Shown: positions 43,801 through 54,335 of the stretch, piece after piece
Layout: the number at the start of each line of letters is the position of its first letter
Numbering within the stretch: position 1 is the first letter of the stretch
Source: Mesorhizobium sp. M1C.F.Ca.ET.210.01.1.1
GTDB taxonomy: Bacteria > Pseudomonadota > Alphaproteobacteria > Rhizobiales > Rhizobiaceae
Assembly (NCBI RefSeq): GCF_004791585.1
Contig: NZ_SRUU01000006.1
Coordinates: forward strand, 1 to 64,000
DNA: 64,000 nt
Reading direction: 5' to 3'
Program-made: the position numbers and the translations under genes
Notes under the pieces: generated by a model
What the model was told of the DNA's origin: nothing
The model's input: only the letters and a program-made list of their open reading frames with translations
Databases searched by the model: none

Positions 43801-45387
43801 TTACTCTATCGCGTCGAGCGCCTGGCGCTGGCGATGCATCTCCAGGAAAATCCGGTAGTCGCGGTCGAAGCGGGCGCCGGCGGCGGAATTCGAGGGCCGC
43901 GTCCTGCCGCCTTGCTGCATGCCGACGCAGGCCGCGTTCAGGTCCGGGTAAAGTCCGGCGGCGGTGGCCGCCACCATGCCGGTGCCGAGCAGCACCGCCT
44001 CGTCGGCCAGCGGCTCGATGACGGTGCAGCCGGTGGCGTCGGCATAGAGTTCCATCAAAAGCGGGTTCTTGGTGTGGCCGCCGGTGACATGCAGCGTGTC
44101 GATCAGGTAGCCGTTCTCGTTCAGCGCCTCCAGCACATGGCGCACGCCGAGCGCGATGCCGACGGCGGTGCGCCAGTAGAGCTTGCACAGACTGTCGAAG
44201 GAAGAGTCCAGCGTCAGCCCGCTGACCACGCCGACCGCATGCGGGTCGGCGAGCGGCGAGCGGTTGCCATGGAAATCCGGCAGGACATGCAGCCTCGCCG
44301 CCAGATCATCGCCCTCGACGGCGCGCAGTTCGGCGACGCGCCTGGCGATCCTGGCATGCATGGCCGCATCCGGCTCGCCGCCGGCGCCGTGCCAGCGGAT
44401 GATGTGGTCGAGCAGCGCGCCGGTTGCCGACTGGCCGCCTTCCGACAGCCACAGCTTCGGCAGGGCGGCGCCATAATAAGGGCCCCAGACGCCGGCGAAA
44501 GGCTGCGGATCCAGCGACATCGCCATGACGCAGGACGAGGTGCCGGCAATCAGCGCAAGATGCCGGCTGATATCCGTCTCGTCGCCGGCAAAGCCGCCGA
44601 GAACGCCGAGCGCGCCGGCATAGGCGTCGATGACGCCGGCACCGACGCGGCATTTCTCGGTGAGGCCGAGATCAGCGGCGGCTTGCGTCGTCAGCGGGCC
44701 GATGTCGGCGCCGACAGGACTGGCCTTTTCCGGCAAGTTGCCGTGCTCGAAGAGATCGCCAAGCCCGACGAGATCGAAGAAATCACGCCGCCAGCTCGTC
44801 TCCTCATGTGCGAGATAGGTCCATTTGGCTGTCAGGGTGCATTGCGAGCGGGCGAGCGAGCCGGTCGCCTTCCAGGTCAGGAAATCGGCAAGGTCGAATA
44901 GGTAGCCGGCTTCGTTCCAGGTTCCGGGCAGGTTGCGCTTCAGCCACATCAGCTTCGGCGTTTCCATTTCCGGCGACATCACGCCGCCGATGTAGTCGAG
45001 CACCGCATGGCCGCTTCGCGTGCACTCGTCGGCCTCGGCGATGGCGCGGTGATCGAGCCAGACGATGGTGTCCCAGCGCCTCTCGCCAGTGACGGAGACA
45101 CTGAGCTGGCCGCCCTGGCTGTTTCGCACCACAAGCGAGCAGGTGGCGTCGAAAGAGATGCCGACGATATCCGCGGCGGCGACGTTCGCTTTCTCGCGCG
45201 CGGCGCGCACTGCGGCACAGACGGCCGACCAGATATTTTCCGAATCGTGCTCGGCGTGGTCGGGCCTGGGCTGGTGCATGGCGATCGGCCGATCGGCGCG
45301 GCCGAGCAGATTGCCATGCGAGTCGAGAATGCCCGCGCGAGCGCTCCCGGTGCCGACATCGACCGCGCAAACGAAACTCGTCGTCAA
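43801..45387 (-). CDS. FGGY-family carbohydrate kinase (D-ribulokinase-like)
   Basis: A 528-residue two-domain sugar kinase with the phosphate-1 loop DVGTGSARAGI near the start, IAGTSSCVMAMS for the second phosphate region, and TGGHTKNPLLMELYAD in the C-terminal domain. It resembles the ribulokinase/FGGY group that phosphorylates ketopentoses or ketohexoses made by polyol oxidation. The first codon is TTG: no ATG or GTG lies before the conserved DVGTG, and the TTG overlaps the TGA of the HAD gene (TTGA). It is the last of eight genes of the smo operon and would phosphorylate the product of SmoS, MtlK or the dehydrogenase at 41644. Confidence 0.9.
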   Translation of the reverse strand: MTTSFVCAVDVGTGSARAGILDSHGNLLGRADRPIAMHQPRPDHAEHDSENIWSAVCAAVRAAREKANVAAADIVGISFDATCSLVVRNSQGGQLSVSVTGERRWDTIVWLDHRAIAEADECTRSGHAVLDYIGGVMSPEMETPKLMWLKRNLPGTWNEAGYLFDLADFLTWKATGSLARSQCTLTAKWTYLAHEETSWRRDFFDLVGLGDLFEHGNLPEKASPVGADIGPLTTQAAADLGLTEKCRVGAGVIDAYAGALGVLGGFAGDETDISRHLALIAGTSSCVMAMSLDPQPFAGVWGPYYGAALPKLWLSEGGQSATGALLDHIIRWHGAGGEPDAAMHARIARRVAELRAVEGDDLAARLHVLPDFHGNRSPLADPHAVGVVSGLTLDSSFDSLCKLYWRTAVGIALGVRHVLEALNENGYLIDTLHVTGGHTKNPLLMELYADATGCTVIEPLADEAVLLGTGMVAATAAGLYPDLNAACVGMQQGGRTRPSNSAAGARFDRDYRIFLEMHRQRQALDAIE

Positions 45388-46067
45388 GATGCTTTTACTC
45401 TCGCTCCCAGGCCTGCAATCAGATCGGGCAATTGCAGCATGTCAGCGAATATAGAGTCCGGTTCGGTCGACGCAAGCCGCGCCTTAAGAGCGGGGTTGTC
45501 GGCGTGCGAGCCGCCGGTGAAGGCAAAGACGCGCATGCCCGCCGCGCGCGCCGCCGCGACGCCGGCCGGGCTGTCCTCGATGACCAGGCATTTGCGCGGA
45601 TGCGCGCGCATCGTGGCGGCGGCATGGAGGAAGAGGTCCGGCGCCGGCTTGCCGCGCTTCACCATGGCGGCGCTGAAGAGATGCGGCTCCATCATGCCGA
45701 GCAGCCCGGTAACGTCGAGAGCGTAGCGGATGCGCTCCAGCGTCCCGGAAGAGGCGACGCAGAAGGGCAGGCCCAGCCTTGGCAGGATCTCCTTGACGCC
45801 GGGGATCGGCTTCAGCTCTTCGCGGAACTTGCGCATCAGGTCGACGCGCATGGCGGTGACATGCTGGTCGCTGATCTCGAGTCCGAAATCGCGGCCGAGG
45901 ATCTCGCGCACGCTCTTCATGCTCTTGCCGAGGAAGTGCTCGTAGGCGGCATCCTCGCTGAGCGCGCCGCCGGCGAGCTCGATCATGCCGAGCAGCGCCG
46001 AGACCGAGAGCGCCTCGCTGTCGACCAGCACGCCGTCACAGTCGAAGATGACCAGTTCGGGCGTCAT
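45384..46067 (-). CDS. HAD-superfamily hydrolase (beta-phosphoglucomutase/CbbY-like)
   Basis: A 227-residue HAD protein with motif I FDCDGVLVDSE, motif II VASSGT, motif III Lys in KRGKPAPD and motif IV VIEDSPAG, plus a helical cap between residues 15 and 85. Such enzymes remove or move sugar phosphates, for example hexitol or pentulose phosphates. It is between mtlK and the kinase in the operon, overlapping the kinase by 4 nt. A likely job is clearing unwanted phosphorylated polyols, but the substrate is not known. Confidence 0.9.
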   Translation of the reverse strand: MTPELVIFDCDGVLVDSEALSVSALLGMIELAGGALSEDAAYEHFLGKSMKSVREILGRDFGLEISDQHVTAMRVDLMRKFREELKPIPGVKEILPRLGLPFCVASSGTLERIRYALDVTGLLGMMEPHLFSAAMVKRGKPAPDLFLHAAATMRAHPRKCLVIEDSPAGVAAARAAGMRVFAFTGGSHADNPALKARLASTEPDSIFADMLQLPDLIAGLGARVKAS

Positions 46068-46087
46068 CCAACCGGCTTCCAGCGCCT

Positions 46088-47566
46088 TCAGAGCTTACCG
46101 GCGAGATAGCGCGTCAAGGTTTCGCGCGCGCCTTCGGCCCAGAGCACGTTCAGCGCTTGGGCGAAGGCATCGGTGAAGACGGGCGAGCGGCCGACATCGC
46201 CATAGATGTCGTCCATGGCAAGCCAGGCGCCGGGCATGTCCTTGGCGGCCTTCGCGGTTGCCTGCATGCGGTCCCAGCTCGGATCGTTCGGCTCGATGAC
46301 GGCGCCGCTGTCGGTGGTGCCGAAGCAGTAGCGGCACCAGAGCGCGGATTCCAGCGCGAGACCCGCGACGCCGCTGCCCGCCTTCAGCCGGTCGGCGATG
46401 GTCGGGATGATGAATTTCGGCTGCCGGTTGGAGCCGTCGAGGCAAAGCCTGCGGATGGTGTCGCCGATCTTCGGATTGGAGAAGCGGCGCTCGATGAGCT
46501 GGTAGTAATCCTCCAGCACCGTGTCGGGCACCGGCGGCACGGTCGGGATGATCTCGTCGCGCTCCAGCTTGGCGAGGAAGCCGCGCACCAGCGGCTCCTG
46601 CATCGCCTCATGGACGAAATGGATGTCCATCAGCCCGGCCGGATAGGCGATTGCCGCGTGGCCGCCGTTGAGGATGCGGATCTTCATCAGCTCATACGGC
46701 GAGACATCCTTGACGAACTGCACGCCGGCCTTTTCCAGCGGCGGCCGGCCGGCGGTGAAACGGTCTTCCAGCACCCATTGCTTGAACGGCTCGCAAAAGA
46801 CCGGCCAGTTGTCATCCAGCCCGAAATCGCTGGCCAGGATGCCGCGCTCGCGGTCGGTGGTGGCGGGCGTGATGCGGTCGACCATGCCGTTCGGGAAAGC
46901 GACATTGTCCCTCACCCAGTCGGCCAGATCCTCGTCGATCAGCCGCGCAAGGCCGATGACGCCGTCGGAAGTGACGTGGCCATTGTGGGGGATGTTGTCG
47001 CAGGACATGACGGTGAACGGCACGATGCCGTCGCCGCGCCGGCGCACCAGACCGGCAAGGATGATGCCGAAGACGGTCTTCGGCGCGGCGTCCGGCTCGG
47101 CATCCGCAACAATGTCGGGATGGGCCGGGTTGAACTTGCCGGAAGCCGGGTCGATGAAATAGCCGCCTTCGGTGATGGTCAGTGACACAATCTTGATCGC
47201 CGGGTCGGCCAGTTGCTCGATGATCGCCTGCGCATCGCCCGGCATCAGGAAATCGATCATCGCGCCGGTGACGCGGGCGCTCATATGGCCCTGATCCTGC
47301 TCGACCACGGTGGTCAGCCAGTCCTGTTCCTCTAGCTTCGAGCGCCCGACCTTTTCGCCCTCGAACACGCCGGCGCCGATCAGCGCCCAGTCATGGCCGA
47401 GCCCGGAATTGAACAGGTCGTCGAGATAGACGGCCTGGTGCGAGCGGTGGAAGTTGCCGACGCCGAAATGCACGATGCCAGCCTTCAGGGAGGAGCGGTC
47501 GTATTTCGGACCGGATACCTTCGAAGGAAGCTTTGCGAGGTTCGAGGAAGAGAGTTTCACGGTCAT
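46088..47566 (-). CDS. mtlK: Mannitol 2-dehydrogenase
   Basis: MtlK oxidises D-mannitol (and often D-arabitol or sorbitol) to D-fructose with NAD. The 492-residue protein is a polyol-specific long-chain dehydrogenase: HFGVGNFHRSHQAVYLDDL near residue 33, the central ITEGGYFID segment, and the catalytic Lys-x4-Asn-x2-His in KIRILNGGHAAIAYPAG. Length is typical. AAGGGTAAG precedes the ATG. It follows smoS in the operon; a hairpin at 47673-47705 lies between them. Confidence 0.95.
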   Translation of the reverse strand: MTVKLSSSNLAKLPSKVSGPKYDRSSLKAGIVHFGVGNFHRSHQAVYLDDLFNSGLGHDWALIGAGVFEGEKVGRSKLEEQDWLTTVVEQDQGHMSARVTGAMIDFLMPGDAQAIIEQLADPAIKIVSLTITEGGYFIDPASGKFNPAHPDIVADAEPDAAPKTVFGIILAGLVRRRGDGIVPFTVMSCDNIPHNGHVTSDGVIGLARLIDEDLADWVRDNVAFPNGMVDRITPATTDRERGILASDFGLDDNWPVFCEPFKQWVLEDRFTAGRPPLEKAGVQFVKDVSPYELMKIRILNGGHAAIAYPAGLMDIHFVHEAMQEPLVRGFLAKLERDEIIPTVPPVPDTVLEDYYQLIERRFSNPKIGDTIRRLCLDGSNRQPKFIIPTIADRLKAGSGVAGLALESALWCRYCFGTTDSGAVIEPNDPSWDRMQATAKAAKDMPGAWLAMDDIYGDVGRSPVFTDAFAQALNVLWAEGARETLTRYLAGKL

Positions 47567-47672
47567 CTTGCTTACCCTTCGGCCGATATGCAGCCCGACA
47601 ATTCCGCCTGCGTTGGGTGAGCGGTGAGGGACGGCATCCGCTTTGCAGTGTGCTGCCCCTCACCTGCCCCGC

Positions 47673-47705
47673 GGCGCGTTCTCCCCGGAGGAAGGGAGAC
47701 GCGCC
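47673..47705 (-). promoter_or_regulatory. Hairpin between smoS and mtlK
   Basis: GGCGCGTTCTCCC pairs with GGGAGACGCGCC with one bulged base. There is no T-run. It looks like the remains of a palindromic repeat used as an RNA spacer in the operon. Confidence 0.5.
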
Positions 47706-47712
47706 TTCCCCC

Positions 47713-48479
47713 TCAACTCATCCATTGGCCGCCGTCGACATTGTAGGTCTGGGCGACAATGTATTCGGCCTCGTCGCTGGCGAGGAAAACCGCCATGCCG
47801 GTCAGATCTTCGGGCCGACCCATGCGGCCGTAGGGCACGCTTTCGCCGACCAGCTTCTTCTTCTCGCCCTTCGGCCGGTTCTCGTATTTTGCGAACAGCG
47901 AATCGACGTGATCCCAATGCTCGCCGTCGACGACACCCGGCGCGATGGCGTTGACGTTGATGCGGTGCTTGATCAGGTCGAGCCCGGCCGACTGGGTCAG
48001 CGAAATCACGGCGGCCTTGGTGGCGCAATAGACCGCGACCAGCGCTTCGCCGCGGCGCCCGGCCTGGCTTGCCATGTTGATGATCCTGCCGCCCTTGCCA
48101 CGCGCGATCATCGAGCGCGCCGCCGCCTGCAGCATGAACAGCGTGCCGGCGACATTGACGCAGAACAGCCTGTCGTAGCTTGCCCGGCTGATTTCGACGA
48201 TGGGCGCGAGATCGAAGAGCGCGGCGTTGTTGATCAGGATGTCGAGGCCGCCACTCCTGGTTTCGACCGCCTTCACGGCGGCCTCGATCGAGGGCTGATC
48301 GGTTACGTCGAGCTTGACCGCATGGGCTGCCGGACCGATCGCCTTCGCGGTCGCTTCCGCCGCTTCGAGGTTGATGTCGGCAATCGCCACCGTGGCACCT
48401 TCATGCGCGTAGGCTTCGGCGAAGGCTCTGCCGATGCCGCGCGCCGATCCGGTGATCAGCGCCGATTTGCCCTTAAGCC

Positions 48480-48483
<4 letters not shown>
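47713..48483 (-). CDS. smoS: Sorbitol (L-iditol) dehydrogenase, SDR family
   Basis: SmoS oxidises D-sorbitol to D-fructose (and galactitol to tagatose) with NAD. The 256-residue protein has the [15 protein letters not shown] cofactor loop near residue 12, NNAA in place of NNAG, catalytic Ser, Tyr and Lys ([21 protein letters not shown]) and the C-terminal [10 protein letters not shown], which matches Rhodobacter and rhizobial SmoS closely. Its ATG overlaps the smoK stop in an ATGA. Operon position directly after the ABC importer is as in other Rhizobiales. Confidence 0.95.
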
Positions 48484-49484
<1,001 letters not shown>

Positions 49485-49525
49485 GGTTTCCTCCCGGGGG
49501 ATTTCGTCCGCCGCTTGCGGCGCTC

Positions 49526-50350
49526 TTATTTCACTGCGCCAAAGGTCAGGCCGCGCACCAGCTGCTTCTGGCTGAACCAGCCCATGATCAGGATCGGCGC
49601 GATCGCCAGCGTCGAGGCCGCCGACAGCTTGGCCCAGAACAGGCCCTGCGGGCTGGAGAAGGAGCTGATGAAGGCGGTGAGCGGCGCCGCATCGGTGGTG
49701 GTCAGCCGGATCGTCCAGAACGCCTCGTTCCAGGCCAGGATGATGTTCAACAGCATGGTCGAGGCAATGCCGGGGACCGCCATCGGCGTCAGCACATAGA
49801 TGATCTCGTTCCACAGCGAGGCGCCGTCCATGCGCGCCGCTTCGAGGATCTCGCCCGGGATCTCGCGGAAGTAGGTGTAGAGCATCCAGACCACGATCGG
49901 CAGGTTGATCAGCATCAACATCACGGTGAGGCCTATGCGGCTGTCGAGCAGGCCGGTATCGCGGAAGATCAGGTAGATCGGGAACAGCACCGCGACGGCC
50001 GGCATCATCTTGGTGGAGAGCATCCACATCAGGATGTCCTTGGTCCGCTTGGTCGGCGAGAAGGCCATCGACCATGCCGCCGGGACCGCGATCAGCAGCG
50101 CCAGGACGGTCGAGCCCACCGACAGGATCACCGAATTCAGGAAGAACTTGAAATAGCCGCTCTGCGCCTGGACTTCGGCATAGCTTTCCGTGGTGCCCGA
50201 CGGGATCAGGGCGAAGCCCTGGATCGCCTCCTGCTCCGACTTGAACGAGGTGATGATCGTGTAGAGGATCGGGAAGAAGATCAAAAGCGCAACGATCCAG
50301 GCCGCTGTCGTGGCGATGGTCTTGTGCTGGGTGGTGACTGCGCGTGCCAT
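49526..50350 (-). CDS. smoG: Sorbitol/mannitol ABC transporter permease 2
   Basis: A 274-residue MalG-type permease with six membrane helices and the coupling loop [22 protein letters not shown] near residue 170. The middle segment [26 protein letters not shown] is nearly unchanged among SmoG proteins. The ATG at 50350 follows AGGACC; the longer frame upstream is repeat sequence. A palindromic repeat separates it from smoF. Confidence 0.94.
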   Translation of the reverse strand: MARAVTTQHKTIATTAAWIVALLIFFPILYTIITSFKSEQEAIQGFALIPSGTTESYAEVQAQSGYFKFFLNSVILSVGSTVLALLIAVPAAWSMAFSPTKRTKDILMWMLSTKMMPAVAVLFPIYLIFRDTGLLDSRIGLTVMLMLINLPIVVWMLYTYFREIPGEILEAARMDGASLWNEIIYVLTPMAVPGIASTMLLNIILAWNEAFWTIRLTTTDAAPLTAFISSFSSPQGLFWAKLSAASTLAIAPILIMGWFSQKQLVRGLTFGAVK

Positions 50351-50391
50351 GGTCAGGTCCTCCCGTATCGGCGATGTTGGCGTGGGGGTCG

Positions 50392-50528
50392 ACCCCCACT
50401 CCGGTTTGCTGCGCAAACCACCTCTCCCCCGATCGACGGGGCAGAGGAAAGGTGCAGCGTCGATGCAGGCGTTTCCTCTCCCCCGGGCAGGGGGAGAGGT
50501 GTCCCGCGCAGCGGGACGGAGTGGGGGT
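50392..50528. repeat. Palindromic repeat between smoF and smoG
   Basis: ACCCCCACTCCG...CACCTCTCCCC on the left matches the inverted right end. The two small internal hairpins differ (GTTTGCTGCGCAAAC and GTCCCGCTGCGCGGGAC) but each still pairs. It lies in the 208-nt spacer of an operon, where it may tune permease levels. Confidence 0.9.
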
Positions 50529-50558
50529 GGTTCAGCGCACGTGGCATGGTCTTCCCCG

Positions 50559-51431
50559 TCATTTGTCCAGGTTCTTGCCGACGGCGCGCATGACGAAGAA
50601 GGCGACGATGTTGGCGAGAATGACCGCGATGATGCCTCCGGCGGATGCCTGGCCGATTTTGAACTCCAGCAGCGCCTTCTGGTAGACGAGGAAGGGCAGG
50701 TTGGTGGAGGCGTAGCCCGGGCCGCCATTGGTGGTGACCAGGATCTCGGCATAGACCGAAAGCAGGAAGATCGTCTGGATCAGGATGACGACGGTAATGG
50801 CGCGCGACATGTGCGGCAGCGTCAAATACCAGAAGCGGCTGAGGAAGCCGGCGCCGTCCATCTCGGCCGCCTCTTTCTGCTCGCCGTCAAGCGACTGCAG
50901 GGAGGTGAGCAGGATCAGTGTCGCGAAGGGCAGCCACTGCCAGGCGACGATGAGGATGACCGCCGTCAGCGGATGCTGGCCGAACCAGTCGATTGGGTCG
51001 GCGCCGAAGAAACGGGCAATATCGGCGAAGACGCCATATTGCGGGTGCATGATCATGTTCTTCCACACCAGCGCCGCGACCGGCGGCATGACGAAGAACG
51101 GCGAGATGACGAGAATGCGGACGATCCCCTGACCCCAGATCGGCTGGTCGAGGAGCATGGCCAAAAGGATACCGCCGACCACGGTGATGACCAGCACGCT
51201 GACGACGATGGCGAGCGTGTTGAGGATCGACTGCAGGAAGGCCGGGTTGGAATAGAACAGCGCGTAGTTGGAGAAGCCGACGAAGCCGTCGCGGATCGGG
51301 TTGAGCGGGTTGTACTGCTGGAACGAGAACCACAGCGTGAAGGCCAGCGGCACGATCATCCAGATGAACAACAGGATCACCGATGGCGCCATCATGAAAC
51401 GGGCAAGCGAACGGGTTTGCTGAGTAGCCAT
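50559..51431 (-). CDS. smoF: Sorbitol/mannitol ABC transporter permease 1
   Basis: A 290-residue MalF-type permease with six membrane helices. It has SFQQYNPLNP near residue 38, the coupling loop EAAEMDGAGFLSRFWYLTLPHMS near 187 and TTNGGPGYASTNLPFLVYQ, the group hallmark. The ATG at 51431 was preferred to the GTG at 51440 because GGAGGG is a proper distance before it. A strong hairpin lies between this gene and smoE. Confidence 0.94.
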   Translation of the reverse strand: MATQQTRSLARFMMAPSVILLFIWMIVPLAFTLWFSFQQYNPLNPIRDGFVGFSNYALFYSNPAFLQSILNTLAIVVSVLVITVVGGILLAMLLDQPIWGQGIVRILVISPFFVMPPVAALVWKNMIMHPQYGVFADIARFFGADPIDWFGQHPLTAVILIVAWQWLPFATLILLTSLQSLDGEQKEAAEMDGAGFLSRFWYLTLPHMSRAITVVILIQTIFLLSVYAEILVTTNGGPGYASTNLPFLVYQKALLEFKIGQASAGGIIAVILANIVAFFVMRAVGKNLDK

Positions 51432-51497
51432 GACGGTCACCCTCCAAAGGTCAGCCAGATTTTCAGAGCCGTGCCCAGAATTTCCTGATTGTGAAGA

Positions 51498-51527
51498 TGG
51501 CCGCCCGAACTGGGTTTCGGGCGGCCA
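51498..51527 (-). promoter_or_regulatory. Twelve-base-pair hairpin between smoE and smoF
   Basis: TGGCCGCCCGAA and TTCGGGCGGCCA pair perfectly around a six-base loop. No T-run follows in the minus direction. It likely causes partial termination or protects smoE mRNA, giving more binding protein than permease. Confidence 0.75.
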
Positions 51528-51572
51528 ATGCCGGTCATGATGCGCTACCGGCGTTCGGCACCGGGAGGAGCC

Positions 51573-52883
51573 TTACTTGATGTAGCCGCCCTCGGTCATC
51601 GCGGCCGTCGCCGCGTCCTGGGCCTGCTTCAGCGCGTCGTCGACGCTCGACTGGCCGGCAAGGGCGGCGGAGAAGAGCTGGCCGACGGTGGTGCCGAGGC
51701 CCTGGAATTCAGGGATGGCCACAAACTGCACGCCGACATAGGGCACCGGCTTGACGGTCGGATGCGTCGGGTCGGCGGCGTTGATGGAGTCCAGCGTCAT
51801 CTTGGCGAAGGGCGCCGCCTTCTGGTACTCCGGATTGTTGTAGAGCGAGGTGCGCGTTCCGGGCGGAACGTTGGCCCAGCCTTCCTTCGATGCCACCAGC
51901 TCGGCATAGTGCTTGCTGGTTGCCCACGACACGAACTTCTCGGCGGCGTCCGCCTTCTTGGTGCCGGCGGGAACCGCCAGCGACCAGGCCCACAGCCAGT
52001 TGCCGCGCTTGCCGAGGCCGGTGTCCGGCGCCAGCGCGTAGCCGACCTTGTCGGCCACCTGCGAGGCCTTCGGATCGGAGACGAAGGAAGCGGCGACGGT
52101 GGCGTCGATCCACATGCCGCACTTGCCCTGCTGGAAGAGCGCTAGGTTCTCGTTGAAGCCGTTGGACGAAGCACCCTCGGGACCGTCGGCCTTCATCAGG
52201 TCGACATAGAACTGCAGCGTGTTCTTCCATTCCGGCTGGTCGAACTGCGGCTTCCAGTTCTCGTCGAACCAGCGCGCGCCGAAGGAGTTCGACATGGCGG
52301 TGAGGAAGGCCATGTTCTCGCCCCAGCCGGCCTTGCCGCGCAGGCACACGCCGTTCACGCCATTGGCGCGGTCGGTCATCTTATCGGCGGCCTGCTTGAT
52401 GAAATCCCAGGTCGGTGCGTCGGGCATCTTCAGCCCGGCCTTCTCCATCAGGTCCTTGCGGTACATCACGAAGGAGCTTTCGCCGTAGAAGGGCGCGGCA
52501 TAGAGCTTGCCGTCGACCGAGAGGCCGCCGGCGATGGCCGGGATGATGTCCTTGACGTCGTAGTCGTCGCCGAGCTTGTCGAGCGGCAGGAGCCAGCTCT
52601 GCTTCGCCCAGATCGGAACCTCATAAGTGCCGATGGTCATCACGTCGTACTGGCCGCCCTTGGTGGCGATGTCGGTGGTGACGCGCTCGCGCAGCACGTT
52701 CTCTTCAAGCGTGACCCAGTTGAGCTGAATGTCGGGGTTAGCCTTGGTGAAGTCGTCGGTCAGCTTCTGCATGCGGACCATGTCGCCATTGTTGACGGTG
52801 GCAATGGTGATGGATTCGGCATGCGCGGCGAAAGCAAGGGCGCTGGCCGACAACAGGCCCAGGGTGAGCGTGCGAAGTTTCAT
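51573..52883 (-). CDS. smoE: Sorbitol/mannitol ABC transporter substrate-binding protein
   Basis: A 436-residue family 1 solute-binding protein with a Sec signal peptide (KLRTLTLGLLSASALAFAAHA, cut after about residue 22). The mature part begins ESITIATVNNGDMVRMQKL, and the middle YDVMTIGTYEVPIWAKQSWLLPL and GKLYAAPFYGESSFVMYRKDL are characteristic of SmoE/MtlE. GGGAGG precedes the ATG. It is the first gene of the eight-gene polyol operon, and its promoter region (52884-53055) contains TCAC-N5-GTGA near 52933-52945. Confidence 0.95.
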   Translation of the reverse strand: MKLRTLTLGLLSASALAFAAHAESITIATVNNGDMVRMQKLTDDFTKANPDIQLNWVTLEENVLRERVTTDIATKGGQYDVMTIGTYEVPIWAKQSWLLPLDKLGDDYDVKDIIPAIAGGLSVDGKLYAAPFYGESSFVMYRKDLMEKAGLKMPDAPTWDFIKQAADKMTDRANGVNGVCLRGKAGWGENMAFLTAMSNSFGARWFDENWKPQFDQPEWKNTLQFYVDLMKADGPEGASSNGFNENLALFQQGKCGMWIDATVAASFVSDPKASQVADKVGYALAPDTGLGKRGNWLWAWSLAVPAGTKKADAAEKFVSWATSKHYAELVASKEGWANVPPGTRTSLYNNPEYQKAAPFAKMTLDSINAADPTHPTVKPVPYVGVQFVAIPEFQGLGTTVGQLFSAALAGQSSVDDALKQAQDAATAAMTEGGYIK

Positions 52884-53055
52884 CAATTCCTCCCTAAAAC
52901 CAAGATGAGCATTTGCCTTGGCTGTGGGCAATTACTCACTTAGCGTGAATTATGTCAAGCGGAATCGATGCTGCAGCGCAGCACAAATCACCATCGCGCC
53001 GCTTCGGCAGCGCTGAAGAAAATTTCAATTCGGGTGGTTGGTTTTCGTGTCCGGC

Positions 53056-53964
53056 CTACTGGCAGGCGATCTCGGCGAGGATCCAGTCACGGAAGGCGCG
53101 GATCTTCGGCACGTTGCGGCGGGCCGTCGGATAGACCAGCCAATAGGCATGGCCGTCGTCGCCGACCAGGTCGAAGGGCTGGATCAGCCGGCCGTCGGCG
53201 ATCTCGTTCTTGAACAGCGCCGTGGTCAGGATCGCCACCCCGTGGCCGGCCATCGCGGCATTCGCCTCGTAGGCCTGCGCGCCCATGCTGGTGCCGGGCC
53301 GGCTGGCGAGCTCGTCTGCCGGCAGGCCGGCGAGCGCGAACCACTCCTGCCACCAGATGTCGCCCGGATCGAGGATCGGCAGCTTGAGCAGGTCGGCCGG
53401 CTCCTTGACGCCGCCGATGCTCGCCGCAAGCCTGGGACTGAGCACCGGCGTGAAATCGGCCTTGAACAGCATATGCGTTTCCACGCCCGGCCATTTGCCC
53501 CCGCCTGAACGGATGGCGATATCGATATCCTCGCGAGCGAAGTCGACGACGCGGTTCGACGTGTCGACGCGCACGGCGAGCGAGGGATGCGCGACCTGGA
53601 AGGAGCCCAGGTGCTGCGCAAGCCAATTGGAGGCGAAGGTGAGCAGAGTGGAAACGCAAAGCACGCCTTCCGCGCCGGCCCGGGCTGCCGAGTAAGCCCC
53701 GCTCAGCAGGGAGAAGGCCTCGCTGACGGCCGGCGCCAGGCGCTGGCCGGGTTCGGTCAGCTCGATCTGCTTCGGCCGGCGTAGGAACAGTGGGGCGCCG
53801 ATGCGCTCCTCGAGAAGCTTGATCTGATAGCTGGCCGCCGCCTGTGTCATGCCAAGCTCCTCGGCGGCCTTGGTGAAGGAGAGATGCCTGGCCACGGCCT
53901 CGAACACCCGGATCGCCTGCAGCGGCGGGAGTTGAGCAAACTGTCGGGCGTTTAGATCCGGCAT
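53056..53964 (-). CDS. LysR-family transcriptional regulator (GcvA-like)
   Basis: A 302-residue LysR protein: helix-turn-helix PLQAIRVFEAVARHLSFTKAAEELGMTQAAASYQI in the first 50 residues, then a two-lobe effector domain (AREDIDIAIRSGGGKWPGVETHMLF). AGAGG lies before the ATG. It is divergent from the DUF1127 micro-gene, a pairing seen often in rhizobia, and is likely to control it. It lies between smoE and the SorC regulator smoC, where smoC would normally be next to smoE, so it is probably a later insertion unrelated to polyol use. Confidence 0.92.
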   Translation of the reverse strand: MPDLNARQFAQLPPLQAIRVFEAVARHLSFTKAAEELGMTQAAASYQIKLLEERIGAPLFLRRPKQIELTEPGQRLAPAVSEAFSLLSGAYSAARAGAEGVLCVSTLLTFASNWLAQHLGSFQVAHPSLAVRVDTSNRVVDFAREDIDIAIRSGGGKWPGVETHMLFKADFTPVLSPRLAASIGGVKEPADLLKLPILDPGDIWWQEWFALAGLPADELASRPGTSMGAQAYEANAAMAGHGVAILTTALFKNEIADGRLIQPFDLVGDDGHAYWLVYPTARRNVPKIRAFRDWILAEIACQ

Positions 53965-54074
53965 AAGGCCTCTTTATGGGTCATGATCGACGTTTGATTG
54001 GCGGCGCTGGCCGATCAGCCCGATATGTGGGGTCGACGATCAATCCAGTTCAAGCATAGCGAAGGCTGACGATC

Positions 54075-54260
54075 ATGACCACGATACAGGAAAAACTGCT
54101 TCTCGCTCCAGGACAAGGCTGGTTTTCGAGGCTTGTGCGTGGATTTGCGCGCCGCCAGGCCAAGAGACGGGCCTATCTCGATATCAGAGAATTGTCGCCG
54201 CACCTGCAGCGCGACATGGGCTTCCTGGACGGCAACGACACCCTCAAGCCCTACAGGTAG
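54075..54260 (+). CDS. DUF1127 small protein
   Basis: A 61-residue basic protein of the DUF1127 family. The C-terminal core RRQAKRRAYLDIRELSPHLQRDMGF matches the family arginine-rich helix followed by the L..LD..LRDIG-type motif (here IRELSPHLQRDMGF). Alphaproteobacteria carry many such proteins, some of which affect RNA turnover or phosphate and stress responses. GAAGG is about ten bases before the ATG. It is divergent from the LysR gene over 110 nt. Confidence 0.88.
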   Translation: MTTIQEKLLLAPGQGWFSRLVRGFARRQAKRRAYLDIRELSPHLQRDMGFLDGNDTLKPYR

Positions 54261-54335
54261 GCTGGCCGATTTTATCGAAGATTATGGCGTATCCTTGCCC
54301 CGGTGCATGACGTTCCGGCACCAAGAGGTCTGGCG

